This document shows positions 46,056 to 56,030 of a stretch of 64,000 bases of DNA, piece after piece (within the stretch, counting starts at the first letter, position 1; each line of letters opens with the position of its first letter). Both the position numbers and the translations under genes were made by a program. The DNA lies in contig NZ_CP032364.1 in the NCBI RefSeq assembly GCF_003589745.1, positions 1 through 64,000 on the forward strand, given 5' to 3'. Source of the stretch: Lachnoanaerobaculum umeaense. GTDB taxonomy: Bacteria; Bacillota; Clostridia; Lachnospirales; Lachnospiraceae. Below the pieces are notes generated by a model. That model was not told where the DNA came from and did no database searches. It saw only the letters and a list, made by a program, of their open reading frames with translations.

Positions 46056-47836
46056 ATGCCTATTATAATATATGTCAAAAATTTTATATTTTCAAAATAT
46101 CATCATAGATTGATTTTTTCTTTTTTAATTTGTACCATACTGCCTCTTATTTTAATGGGTTCTGTATTGTACAGTATTACACATAAAATTGCCGGTGACA
46201 GTATATTAAATTCTATTATACTTGCAGATGATCAACTAAATATAAGAATCAATAACAGATTTAATCAAGCTGAAAAAGTATCTAATACTATTCAATATGA
46301 TATGTATTCTTTGATGCAAAAAATGTCTGATAGTAGAGAAGATTTTGCAATAATTTCAAATGTTAGAGACAATATTTCTCTACTTAAATCAACTTTTGAT
46401 TTTTATCATATTGATATTTTTTTAGACGATAAAAATATTGCGGCTTCAGAGGGACTTTTTTTCCATCCTTTATCCGATCTAAGAAAAATAGGCCTTGAAG
46501 ATATTATAAATTCAAATCAAAAATGGATTTATAAAAAACAGTACACTCTTCCTTATGTTATTTATAACACAAAAAATACTCAAGATGTAATAGCTTGTTT
46601 TAATGTATTAAATAATCAAGTTTCAGGTAATACCGAATACGTTTATTTAGTACTCTTACGCACTGATGAGCTTTCAAAAATGCTGCAGGACAGTTTTGAA
46701 AGTGTCGATTTAACAGGCTATATAATAGATAAAAATGGGACTGTTATTTCACATACAAGTAAAGAACTCATAGGTACCAAGATAAATAACATTGATTTAA
46801 ATATAAATCCTGATAATACTATAGTTGAGAACAGCAGCTTATATTATCATATAGTTGTTCTTGACAATGGTTGGTATCATATAACAGAAATTCCGAAAAA
46901 TTACATTTTTAAGCATATATACACATTACTTAGAACGTTTATTATAATAATATTTTTATCTGTTCCAATAATACTGTTGGTTATTTTTTTACTTCAATAA
47001 ATTTAACAGGCAGAATCAGTAAACTGTCTTCCGCTATGGATAATTTTAAACTTGGTAATAAAAGTATTGACTTAGATTATATATCTGCATTAGATAACAG
47101 GGACTCTTTTGATGAGGTGGATAAACTTGGACTGACATTTTTAAATATGCAATCATCAATTAATAAAAATATGCAATCTATTTTGGAGCTTACTTTATCC
47201 GAAGAAAAGCTTAAGTACCAGCTTCTTCAATCCCAGATAAATCCTCATTTTTTATATAATATTTTGGGAACAATACAAACTTGTCAAACAATAGGAAAAA
47301 TAGATATAGCCAATCATATGATCAGTAACCTTACTCGTTTTTATAGAATGTCACTTAGAAAATCTGATGAAAAGATAAAAATAAAAGACGAATTGGAAAT
47401 TTCCAAATTATATCTGGAAATGGAACAACTTTGTCGTCAAGATACACTTAGCTGGACTATAAATGCTGAAGAAGGTATAGAGAACTTTTTAATATGTAAG
47501 TTTACATTACAACCTTTTTTGGAGAACTCAATTTTACATGGATACTCATCTGAAAAAACAAATATACATATCAATATAAATATTTGCTATGGAGATGATG
47601 AAGTTATTATTACTATAGAGGATAATGGCTGTGGTATTCCAAATGATAAGTTAGAACAAATCCGATATAAATTAAGTAATCATATAGTAGACTATAACCA
47701 ACATTTCGGTATTTGTAATGTTAATAAAAGAATTTCAAATACTGACTTTGGAAACGGTATTGTCCTGATTGAAAGTGAAGAAAGAAAAGGTACAAAAATT
47801 ATAATAAAATATGCTCAAATGGAGGATTTCTCTTGA
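46056..47836 (+). pseudogene. YesM-type sensor histidine kinase, frameshifted in a T7 tract
   Basis: About 593 residues if mended. Start ATG 46056 (AAGGAGG upstream). N-terminal helix (about 15-37), extracellular sensor domain (about 40-285), second helix (about 290-315), HAMP, then a His_kinase domain with LLQSQINPHFLYNILGTIQ (phospho-His) and ATPase motifs QPFLENSILHGY and EDNGCGIPN. The frame breaks at 46984-46990, a run of seven T where eight would join LLVIFF to TSINLTGRISKLSS. The 3' part alone (from ATG 47036) would make a soluble kinase domain. It pairs with the overlapping response regulator. Sensing of a sugar is inferred from the neighbouring ABC locus. Confidence 0.85.
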
Positions 47837-49434
47837 AAAAAGTAGTTTTAGCCGATGATAATTATATTGTCTCAGAAGGTATAAATTTAAATATTGACTG
47901 GAATGAATTAAATGCAGAAATAGTTTTAATTGCAAAAAGTGGACAGGAAGTACTTAATTATATAATTGATAATCATGTTGATTTAATAATAACTGATATT
48001 GAAATGCCGAACTTAAACGGAATCTCTCTAAGCCGTGAGGCTATAAAAATTAATCCATATATTAAAATAATCTTGATTAGTGCATATGATAAATTTGAAT
48101 ATGCAAAACAGGCTGTCAGTATTGGAGTTTACGATTATATTGAAAAGCCTATAGATTATGATTTCTTATATAAAAAGATAAAAAGTTCTTTTGAAATAAT
48201 AGATAGAGAGCAACGTAATCTGTCTATTGTAAAGGAAAGCAGACAACTTATGATAACCAAATTTTTCCAGGAGTTACTATATTTCTCAACTGATAAAACA
48301 TTAGGATATTTTGATAAATATATAAGCTATCTGGAATTGGATATAAGTTATTCGCATTTTAATATAATCAAAATGGAAATTGAAAGTTCTTCTATGCTTG
48401 AAGAAAATAACGGGGTTTTAACATTTCAAACGGAAATACTAAACATATCGGATGTATTCCTAAGTAAATGTAAAATTTTTGATAATGTCTATTATATACA
48501 GGACTTAAATAATTTAATCTTTATAATAGCACAAAACAGTAAAACACCTGCACATTTCCAGTATGTAATCCATAATGTAATTTCATCTTTTATAGATAAT
48601 TATAAATCTCCAATATTAAATATAAATGTTGGAATTGGTACTATTGTTGATAGTATATCAAAGCTTCATGTATCATATGAAAATGCATGTCATGCTCTAA
48701 AATATAGATTTTTTTATCCTAACCAAAGTATATTTGATGCTGTTGAAGCTACCGGTAAAGAATTCAGTTTATTATCCACATCAGATTCAGATGATGATGA
48801 ACTTATCGGACTGCTATGCAAAAAAGATAATTCATCAATTGAAGAATGGCTTAAAAACTTCTTTGATGATTTATCAACAAAATATAAAAACAAAAATATT
48901 ATGTTTATACGTATATATTCTCTGCTTGGAAAAATATTGAGATTTCTATATGAAATAAATATTGATACTAAGGACTTGGAAGAAAGAGTAATATCTGTAT
49001 ATAGCCGTTTTGATACATTTCACACATATGAGCAATTTTTATTATGGATGAGAGAACTTTGCAATTTGGTATGTGATAAACTAAATTTTTCTCTAAAATC
49101 CTACCATGAACATACATATGAATTGGTAGATAATTATATTAAAAATAATTTTGAGGATAATACTCTCAGTCTGAATGACATAGCAAAATATGCAAATATG
49201 AGTCCATCATACTTAAGTGCATTGTATAAAAAAAATAACAACCAAAGTATAAGCGATACTATTACATCATACCGCATTGATGCAGCAAAGGAATATTTAA
49301 TTAAAACAAACTTATCTTTAAAAGAAATAAGTATTAAATGCGGTTACGCAAACCAATATTATTTCAGCACAAGTTTTAAAAAACAATTAGGCATATCTCC
49401 ATCCAGCTACAGAGAAAAGTATTCATCATTATAA
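47833..49434 (+). CDS. YesN-type response regulator with AraC DNA-binding domain
   Basis: 533 residues. The start is TTG 47833, overlapping the kinase stop by 4 bp and preceded by GGAGG. The receiver domain (1-120) has the phospho-Asp in DLIITDIEMPNLNG (about 54) and Lys in IEKPIDYD (about 104). A central region of about 280 residues is unique to this type, and the last 100 are two AraC helix-turn-helix motifs (LNDIAKYANMSPSYLSALYK, ISIKCGYANQYYFSTSFKKQ). It should activate the divergent ABC-GH172 operon when phosphorylated. If the kinase is truly broken, the system may be silent or respond to another donor. Confidence 0.92.
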   Translation: MKKVVLADDNYIVSEGINLNIDWNELNAEIVLIAKSGQEVLNYIIDNHVDLIITDIEMPNLNGISLSREAIKINPYIKIILISAYDKFEYAKQAVSIGVYDYIEKPIDYDFLYKKIKSSFEIIDREQRNLSIVKESRQLMITKFFQELLYFSTDKTLGYFDKYISYLELDISYSHFNIIKMEIESSSMLEENNGVLTFQTEILNISDVFLSKCKIFDNVYYIQDLNNLIFIIAQNSKTPAHFQYVIHNVISSFIDNYKSPILNINVGIGTIVDSISKLHVSYENACHALKYRFFYPNQSIFDAVEATGKEFSLLSTSDSDDDELIGLLCKKDNSSIEEWLKNFFDDLSTKYKNKNIMFIRIYSLLGKILRFLYEINIDTKDLEERVISVYSRFDTFHTYEQFLLWMRELCNLVCDKLNFSLKSYHEHTYELVDNYIKNNFEDNTLSLNDIAKYANMSPSYLSALYKKNNNQSISDTITSYRIDAAKEYLIKTNLSLKEISIKCGYANQYYFSTSFKKQLGISPSSYREKYSSL

Positions 49435-49452
49435 ATTTATTAAAAGCTTATA

Positions 49453-49485
49453 GAGGAGTGACTCATTTTGAGTTACTCCTCCATC
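49453..49485. terminator. Bidirectional terminator of the response regulator and tpiA
   Basis: Stem AGGAGTGACTC/GAGTTACTCCT (one mismatch, 5-nt loop) between convergent genes, with CTTTTT after it on the plus strand. The loop region ACTCATTTTGAGT matches the hairpins of the IS1182-type ends at 3940 and 12786. Confidence 0.85.
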
Positions 49486-49495
49486 TTTTTCTCTA

Positions 49496-50245
49496 TTATT
49501 TATAATTTACTATTTTTCCAAAATCAGGCTTAAGACTTGCTCCACCTACAAGTCCACCGTCGATATCAGCTTCTGCAAAAAGCTCTGCAGCATTTCCTGC
49601 ATTTACTGAACCGCCGTACTGAATTCTGATCTTCTCAGCTACATCACTTCCATACACTTCTTTAATACACTCTCTGATAGCCTTACAAACTTCCTCAGCC
49701 TGTGCAGTTGTAGCAGTCTTGCCTGTACCGATTGCCCAGATTGGTTCATAAGCAATAACAGAATTTGAAGCATTATCAGCACTTACATTCTGGAATGCAA
49801 TCTTTATCTGTGTTCTGATAAAGTCTATTGCAATACCCTGCTCTCTCTGTGTAAGAGTCTCACCACAGCATATGATTGGTGTAATACCATGCTCAAATGC
49901 CTTAAGTACTTTCTTATTTACAGTCTCATCTGTTTCTGCAAAGTATTCTCTTCTCTCTGAATGTCCAATAATAACATACTTTACACCTACATCTGTAAGC
50001 ATATTTGGTGCGATTTCTCCTGTATATGCTCCATTCTCCTCATAGTACATATTCTCTGCACCAATCTGTATATTACTTCCTTTTGCTGCCTCTATTGCCG
50101 GTATTATATCAATTGCCGGTACACAAAAAACAACATCTACTTCGTCATTTGCAACTAAAGGCTTTAACTCATTGATTAATGCAGTTGTCTCTGAAGGAGT
50201 CTTGTTCATCTTCCAGTTACCTGCAATAATTTTTCTTCTTGCCAT
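49496..50245 (-). CDS. tpiA: Triosephosphate isomerase
   Basis: 249 residues. [13 protein letters not shown] (catalytic Lys) near the start, [14 protein letters not shown] with the catalytic His (about 97) and [15 protein letters not shown] with the Glu (about 168). [20 protein letters not shown] and GLVGGASL form the phosphate loop. It interconverts glyceraldehyde 3-phosphate and dihydroxyacetone phosphate. It follows pgk by 53 bp and is the third gene of the gap-pgk-tpiA glycolysis group. Confidence 0.98.
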   Translation of the reverse strand: MARRKIIAGNWKMNKTPSETTALINELKPLVANDEVDVVFCVPAIDIIPAIEAAKGSNIQIGAENMYYEENGAYTGEIAPNMLTDVGVKYVIIGHSERREYFAETDETVNKKVLKAFEHGITPIICCGETLTQREQGIAIDFIRTQIKIAFQNVSADNASNSVIAYEPIWAIGTGKTATTAQAEEVCKAIRECIKEVYGSDVAEKIRIQYGGSVNAGNAAELFAEADIDGGLVGGASLKPDFGKIVNYK

Positions 50246-50298
50246 AATATTCTCCGTTCTTTTGGGAAAGCCTCGACAATCCCCTATATTTTAAAATT

Positions 50299-51513
50299 TT
50301 ATCTATTGTCAGCTGCTGCTACACCCGGTAATTCCTTACCCTCTAAGAATTCAAGTGAAGCACCACCACCTGTAGAAATATGTGTCATCTTATCTGCAAA
50401 TCCAAGTCTCTTTACTGCGTTTACAGAATCTCCACCACCAATAACGGTTGTAGCATCCTTAAGTTCAGCTACAGCTCTACATACCTCAAGTGTTCCCTCT
50501 GCAAACTTCTCAAACTCGAATACTCCCATAGGTCCATTCCATACTACTGTCTTTGCACCCTCAAGAGCCTTCTTATAGTTCTCTATTGTCTTTGGTCCGA
50601 TATCAAATCCTGACCATCCTGCATCTATAGTATCAACTACCTTAGACTCTGTATCATTTGAGAATTCCTTACCCTCTACATGGTCTACAGGAAGTAAAAG
50701 GTTTACGCCTCTTTCCTTAGCCTTGTTTACCATCTCAAGTGCGTAGTCAAGCTTATCCTCTTCACAAAGTGAGTTTCCGATTTCCTCACCCTTTGCCTTT
50801 AAGAATGTATATGCCATACCACCACCTATTATAAGTGTATCTACCTTCTCTAAAAGATTGTTTATAACATTAATCTTATCTGAAACCTTAGCTCCACCAA
50901 GGATTGCTACAAATGGACGAACAGGATTCTCTACAGCCTCTCCAAGGAACTTGATTTCCTTCTCCATAAGGTACCCTACAACATTCTCTTTACAGAACTT
51001 AGTTACACCTACATTTGAGCAATGTGCTCTATGAGCTGTACCGAATGCATCATTTACAAATATATTATCATCACAAAGTGCAGCAAGCTCTTTTGCATAC
51101 TCTACAGCAGAATCTTCTTTACCATACTTTGTCTCTTCTGCTCTGTATCTTGTATTCTCTAACAAGAGAACCTCTCCATCCTTTAATTCGGCTGCAAGCT
51201 TCCTTGTCTCTTCTCCTGTTACCTGTGGATCTGAAACAAACTTTACATCTACTCCAAGCCTCTCTGAGAGTGCAGGAGCTACAGGTGCAAGGCTCATCTC
51301 AGGTAATGGCTCACCCTTTGGTTTTCCAAGATGTGAGCAGAGTATCACTTTAGCCCCTCCATCAAGGAGTTTCTTTATTGTTGGGATTGCTCCGTCTATA
51401 CGATTATAGTTTTGTATAACTCCATCCTTTAGCGGAACATTGAAGTCACAACGAACCAATACTTTCTGACCTTTTAAGTTCTTTAAATCATCTACTGTTT
51501 TCTTGTTAAGCAT
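50299..51513 (-). CDS. pgk: Phosphoglycerate kinase
   Basis: 404 residues. The N-terminal substrate site is [14 protein letters not shown] and [20 protein letters not shown]; the nucleotide-binding C-domain shows [20 protein letters not shown] and [15 protein letters not shown] with [13 protein letters not shown] near the end. It makes ATP from 1,3-bisphosphoglycerate. AAGGAGA precedes the ATG. It lies after gap, which has its own terminator-like hairpin in between (51603-51632), so partial read-through or a separate promoter is possible. Confidence 0.98.
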   Translation of the reverse strand: MLNKKTVDDLKNLKGQKVLVRCDFNVPLKDGVIQNYNRIDGAIPTIKKLLDGGAKVILCSHLGKPKGEPLPEMSLAPVAPALSERLGVDVKFVSDPQVTGEETRKLAAELKDGEVLLLENTRYRAEETKYGKEDSAVEYAKELAALCDDNIFVNDAFGTAHRAHCSNVGVTKFCKENVVGYLMEKEIKFLGEAVENPVRPFVAILGGAKVSDKINVINNLLEKVDTLIIGGGMAYTFLKAKGEEIGNSLCEEDKLDYALEMVNKAKERGVNLLLPVDHVEGKEFSNDTESKVVDTIDAGWSGFDIGPKTIENYKKALEGAKTVVWNGPMGVFEFEKFAEGTLEVCRAVAELKDATTVIGGGDSVNAVKRLGFADKMTHISTGGGASLEFLEGKELPGVAAADNR

Positions 51514-51602
51514 AGTCTCTCCTTATTTTTTAATTAAGTGGGAAAAATTTTTCCTACTAACAAACAAGGTAATATTTTCACTACCCTGCAATAATAAAAA
51601 AG

Positions 51603-51632
51603 ATGATCCGGCCCAATATGACCGGACCACCT
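51603..51632 (-). terminator. Hairpin between gap and pgk
   Basis: 10-bp stem with two G-U pairs (leftward GGTGGTCCGG with CCGGATCATC) and T6 following in the leftward direction, 20 bp past the gap stop. It may reduce pgk-tpiA expression relative to gap. Confidence 0.75.
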
Positions 51633-51654
51633 TGGTCTCTTATACTATTTATAA

Positions 51655-52686
51655 TTATGCTAATTCAGCAAAGTACTTGATTGTTCTAACCATCTGTGAT
51701 GTGTAAGAATTCTCGTTATCATACCATGAAACAACCTGAACCTGATATAAATCATCAGCTATAGGTGTTACCATTGTCTGTGTTGCATCAAATAATGAAC
51801 CATACTGCATACCGATAACATCTGATGAAACAATCTCATCCTCTGTGTATCCGAATGATGCAGATGCGGCAGCCTTCATTGCAGCATTGATATCTTCTTT
51901 TGTAAGTCCTGCCTTCTTTACAACAGCTGTAAGGATTGTTGTAGAACCTGTTGGAACAGGAACTCTCTGTGCAGATCCGATAAGCTTTCCGTTAAGCTCA
52001 GGGATAACAAGACCGATAGCCTTTGCAGCACCTGTTGAGTTAGGTACGATATTTGCAGCACCTGCTCTTGCTCTTCTAAGGTCACCCTTTCTATGTGGTC
52101 CGTCAAGGATCATCTGATCACCTGTATAAGCATGGATTGTGCTCATGATACCGCTCTGGATAGGAGCAAGCTTGTTAAGTGTATCAGCCATAGGTGCAAG
52201 ACAGTTTGTTGTACATGAAGCAGCTGAAATAACTGTATCACTTGCCTTAAGTGTCTTCTCGTTTACGCTGAATACAACTGTAGGAAGATCATTTCCTGCC
52301 GGAGCTGAAATAACAACCTTCTTAGCACCTGCTGTGATATGTGCTGATGCCTTATCCTTTGATGTATAGAATCCTGTACACTCAAGTACAACGTCCACAC
52401 CGATCTCTCCCCAAGGAAGCTTAGAAGCATCTGCCTCTTTGTAGATTGTGATCTTCTTTCCGTCAACTGTGATTGAATCCTCACCAGCTTCTACTGTGTG
52501 CTTTCCTTCTCCTATACGACCTGCAAATCCGCCCTGTGCTGTATCATACTTTAAAAGATGTGCCAACATCTTAGGATCTGTAAGATCATTGATTGCTACT
52601 ACTTCATATCCATCAGCCTCAAACATCTGTCTGAAAGCTAAACGACCAATACGTCCAAAACCGTTAATTGCTACTTTTACTGACAT
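51655..52686 (-). CDS. gap: Glyceraldehyde-3-phosphate dehydrogenase, NAD-type
   Basis: 343 residues. [17 protein letters not shown] is the NAD-binding Rossmann loop and [20 protein letters not shown] (Cys at about 156) the active site; [20 protein letters not shown] and [16 protein letters not shown] follow. It oxidises glyceraldehyde 3-phosphate in the cytosol. AGGAGGAAC precedes the ATG. It is the first gene of the glycolysis group and is followed by the hairpin described above. Confidence 0.98.
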   Translation of the reverse strand: MSVKVAINGFGRIGRLAFRQMFEADGYEVVAINDLTDPKMLAHLLKYDTAQGGFAGRIGEGKHTVEAGEDSITVDGKKITIYKEADASKLPWGEIGVDVVLECTGFYTSKDKASAHITAGAKKVVISAPAGNDLPTVVFSVNEKTLKASDTVISAASCTTNCLAPMADTLNKLAPIQSGIMSTIHAYTGDQMILDGPHRKGDLRRARAGAANIVPNSTGAAKAIGLVIPELNGKLIGSAQRVPVPTGSTTILTAVVKKAGLTKEDINAAMKAAASASFGYTEDEIVSSDVIGMQYGSLFDATQTMVTPIADDLYQVQVVSWYDNENSYTSQMVRTIKYFAELA

Positions 52687-52802
52687 TTTAGTTCCTCCTA
52701 AAATTAGTACTTAAAATGATGTGTATCTAAATTGATAATTATTCATCAATCATTTCTAATTGTACAAAATTATAAACATAATTGCAAGTGAATATTTAAA
52801 AT

Positions 52803-54461
52803 TTATATTTCATTCTTCACATATCCTACTATATTTGTTGCATGGTCAGAGATACGCTCCAAATTACTTATTATATCAAGGAAGGCAATTCCTGACTGAG
52901 GATGGCAATCTCCCTTTGAAAGTCTTTCAATATGCTTCTCTCTAAACTCATCTTCAAGCATATCTACCTTATCTTCCAGCTTATTAACCTTTCTTACAGC
53001 TCTTAGCGCATCTCCGGCACTTGCATTAATTGCAATTTCAAAAGCTTCTATGCTGTCTTTTGAAATCTCTGCAAGGTCTTCTTTTCCAAGATCACTGAAT
53101 TCAAGATTATTATCTATCATATACTTTGCATTCTCAGAAATATTATCTGCATGGTCTCCCACTCTCTCTATATCCGTTACCATATTGAAGAGATTATTTA
53201 TATGCTTTTTCTGGCTCTCACTCAGTGAGAGATTGTCTACTTTTATAAGAAATTTTGTCAAAGCTTCCTGCATATCGTCCAGAGTTTTCTCACATTTTGC
53301 TACAGTTTCTATATCATCAATACTCTTAGTGTTAATTGCACTTATAGCTGCTTTTAAACTCTTTAGGGCAATATTTCCCATACGAGCCACCTCATTATTT
53401 GCTGTTTGTACAGCAAAAGCAGGGCTTAGAAGTACTCTTTCATCAAGTTGTAATACCGGCTCTTTAGCTTCTTCTACAACTTCATCATTCTTACCTATTA
53501 CAATCATTCCTGATAATTTTACAAGAAGATTTGCAAATGGGAATAATAATGATGTCATTGTGAAGTTAAACAAGGTATGAAACAATGATATTTCTACAGC
53601 ATTTATAGTATGATTTGCAAGATTAGTATTTATTGAAAATACTACAAATCCCAATATACCAAAAACTATCGCTCCTATTGCATTAAACAATAGATGAATT
53701 GCTGCAGCTCTCTTTGCTGTTCTGCTACTTCCCATACTTGATATAATAGCTGTCACACAGGAACCTATATTTTGACCTAATGTAATATATATAGCGGCTG
53801 AAGTTGTTACCACTCCATTAAATGCTAATGTCTGTAAGATACCTACTGATGCGGATGAGCTTTGCATCAGGGCAGTTACTACTATGCCTACTATAATACC
53901 AAGTATCGGGTTGCCACCAAGTACTCTAAATGCCTCTGAGAATATAGGCAATGTAGTGAAAGGTTTTATATTACCTGCCATCAGATCCAGACCCATAAAG
54001 AGCATTCCAAGTCCAATAAGTATTTCACCGATTGTCTTTTTCTTATCTGACTTAGTAAATATTATAAGTCCTGCACCTATTCCAATGAGCACCGGTGCAT
54101 AAAATCCCGGTTTTAACAGTTCCATAGACTCTCCTATAGTACCTATGGAAACTACCCAAGCTGTGATCGTAGTACCTATATTTGCACCCATTATTACACC
54201 TACAGCTTGTACCAGTGTCAACACTCCTGCACTTACAAAACCTACTACCATTACTGTAGTAGCACCTGAACTTTGTATAATGGCTGTTATCAAAGCACCA
54301 AGCATAATAGCTGTAACTCTGTTATCAGTTATTTTACTTAAAAAATGCTGCATCTTACCGCCTGCGGTCTTTTGCATACCATCTGCCATGATATGCATTC
54401 CATACAGGAACATACCAAGACCACCTACAAAGCCAAAGAGATATGATATTTTCTCGATCAT
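52803..54461 (-). CDS. Na/Pi-cotransporter family protein with PhoU-like tail
   Basis: 552 residues from ATG 54461 (GAGGA 6 nt upstream; an ATG two codons earlier sits too close). Residues about 5-310 form a Na/Pi-II domain with two QSSGATT/QSSSASV repeats (ALITAIIQSSGATTVMVVGF, GIVVTALMQSSSASVG) in helical hairpins. Residues about 335-552 are a PhoU-like helical bundle (VTDIERVGDHADNI and NLERISDHATNIVGYV, the metal-binding motifs). Bacterial members import phosphate with Na+. It stands alone between gap and lysA. Confidence 0.92.
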   Translation of the reverse strand: MIEKISYLFGFVGGLGMFLYGMHIMADGMQKTAGGKMQHFLSKITDNRVTAIMLGALITAIIQSSGATTVMVVGFVSAGVLTLVQAVGVIMGANIGTTITAWVVSIGTIGESMELLKPGFYAPVLIGIGAGLIIFTKSDKKKTIGEILIGLGMLFMGLDLMAGNIKPFTTLPIFSEAFRVLGGNPILGIIVGIVVTALMQSSSASVGILQTLAFNGVVTTSAAIYITLGQNIGSCVTAIISSMGSSRTAKRAAAIHLLFNAIGAIVFGILGFVVFSINTNLANHTINAVEISLFHTLFNFTMTSLLFPFANLLVKLSGMIVIGKNDEVVEEAKEPVLQLDERVLLSPAFAVQTANNEVARMGNIALKSLKAAISAINTKSIDDIETVAKCEKTLDDMQEALTKFLIKVDNLSLSESQKKHINNLFNMVTDIERVGDHADNISENAKYMIDNNLEFSDLGKEDLAEISKDSIEAFEIAINASAGDALRAVRKVNKLEDKVDMLEDEFREKHIERLSKGDCHPQSGIAFLDIISNLERISDHATNIVGYVKNEI

Positions 54462-54577
54462 CTTCATTCCTCTTTCTTACATAACTATATACTTAATTCT
54501 ATAAGTATATACCGCCTTAGTCTTGTACATTCTATCAATTTATTATACTTTAGGCAAGATAAGAATTAGAATACTAA

Positions 54578-54603
54578 AAAAGCACCCTTTTTAAGGGGTG
54601 CCT
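54578..54603 (-). terminator. Terminator after lysA, upstream of the Na/Pi transporter
   Basis: Stem GCACCC/GGGTGC around CTTTTTAAG with T6 leftward. It lies about 145 bp past the lysA stop at 54747. The intervening DNA holds no recognised gene. Confidence 0.75.
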
Positions 54604-54746
54604 TCTTAAGGATTTCTATATATAGGATTCATTGTAAGTGCTTCTTTATGATGATGTAATAATATCATACTTCATCGTAAAATAATTGAAATACTACTGA
54701 ACTTATTATGAATTATTTCTTAATCTATAGAGTATTGATTTTAGAT

Positions 54747-56018
54747 TTATTTCAAATATTTGTCTAAAATATCTGAAAAATCAAATGTAGCAAAATAATC
54801 TTTAACAGTTTCAGCTCTTCTTATCAACTTTATACTTCCATCTTCCTGTAATAAAAGCTCTGCTGATTTAAGTTTTCCATTGTAATTATATCCCATTGCA
54901 AATCCATGGGCTCCGGTATCATGTATATAGATATAATCTCCCTTTTCTATCTTTGGAAGCATTCTATCTATAGCAAACTTATCATTATTCTCACATAATG
55001 CACCTACTACATCATATGTATATTCTGCATTTTCGTTTTCTTTACCAAGTACGCTAAGATGATGATATGCACCATACATTGCAGGACGCATAAGATTAAC
55101 TGCACAAGCATCCACACCTATATACTCTTTATAGGTATGCTTTTCATGAACTGCCTCTGTTACCAATGCACCATATGGTCCAAGCATGTATCTACCAAGC
55201 TCTGTAAATATAGATACATCCATGATGCCATTTGCCACAAGCACTTCATCATAAGCCTTCTGTACACCTTTTCCTATCTCATATATATCATTAGGCTCTT
55301 CTTCCGGAGTATATGGTATACCTATTCCTCCTGAGAGATTTATAAAATTTATAGAGATATCGCATTCCTTTTTTATTCTTACAGCAAACTCAAATAATTC
55401 TCTTGAAAGCTTTGGATAATACTCATTTGTAACAGTATTGCTGGCAAGAAATGCATGTATACCGAAGTATTTTACTCCTTTTGATTTCATTATATTGAAA
55501 GCTTCTATTATTTGATCCGGAGTCATACCGTATTTTGCATCTCCCGGATTATCCATTATACCATTTGACATAGTGAAGACTCCACCCGGATTGTATCTGG
55601 CACTCATAGTTTCAGGCAGTTTACCACAAACTTTCTCTACATATTCTATATGTGTGATATCATCCAGATTGATTATTGCTCCAAGGTCATTAGCAAACTT
55701 AAATTCTTCTATAGGAGTCTCATTAGATGAAAACATTATATCTTTTCCACGAAAACCACATACATCTGCTAATTGTAGCTCTGTCAAAGAAGAACAGTCT
55801 ACACCACAACCACACTCTTTTAGTATATTCATTATAAAAGGATTTGGAGTGGCCTTTACAGCAAAATATTCTTTAAAGCCCTTATTCCAACTGAATGCTT
55901 CATTTAATCTTATTGCATTCTCTCTTATTCCCTTTTCATCATATATATGCCATGGTGTAGGGTATGTCTTTACAATTTCTTTTACCTTATCTAAAGTCAA
56001 AAATGGCATCTTTTGCAT
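54747..56018 (-). CDS. lysA: Diaminopimelate decarboxylase
   Basis: 423 residues of the fold III PLP decarboxylases. EYFAVKATPNPFIMNILKE carries the PLP-binding Lys (about 50), FINLSGGIGIPYTPEE the glycine-rich phosphate site and VGALCENNDKFAIDRMLPK (Cys about 355) the second active-site Cys/Asp/Glu. It converts meso-diaminopimelate to lysine. Its leader to gyrA is only 12 bp, so it is expressed with gyrB-gyrA or from within them. Compared with E. coli LysA the middle is slightly longer. The other fold III possibility (carboxynorspermidine decarboxylase) seems less likely. Confidence 0.88.
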   Translation of the reverse strand: MQKMPFLTLDKVKEIVKTYPTPWHIYDEKGIRENAIRLNEAFSWNKGFKEYFAVKATPNPFIMNILKECGCGVDCSSLTELQLADVCGFRGKDIMFSSNETPIEEFKFANDLGAIINLDDITHIEYVEKVCGKLPETMSARYNPGGVFTMSNGIMDNPGDAKYGMTPDQIIEAFNIMKSKGVKYFGIHAFLASNTVTNEYYPKLSRELFEFAVRIKKECDISINFINLSGGIGIPYTPEEEPNDIYEIGKGVQKAYDEVLVANGIMDVSIFTELGRYMLGPYGALVTEAVHEKHTYKEYIGVDACAVNLMRPAMYGAYHHLSVLGKENENAEYTYDVVGALCENNDKFAIDRMLPKIEKGDYIYIHDTGAHGFAMGYNYNGKLKSAELLLQEDGSIKLIRRAETVKDYFATFDFSDILDKYLK

Positions 56019-56030
56019 TTTATTTCCTTT

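Noticed and set aside
47036..47836. Independent soluble histidine kinase starting at 47036
   Set aside because: The residues before this ATG in the same frame continue the HAMP region of the upstream frame; one added T joins both, so it is the 3' part of a broken YesM-type gene.
54578..54746. Riboswitch or small RNA between the Na/Pi transporter and lysA
   Set aside because: Only a simple terminator stem is visible; no lysine-riboswitch features, and the location is downstream of lysA rather than upstream.
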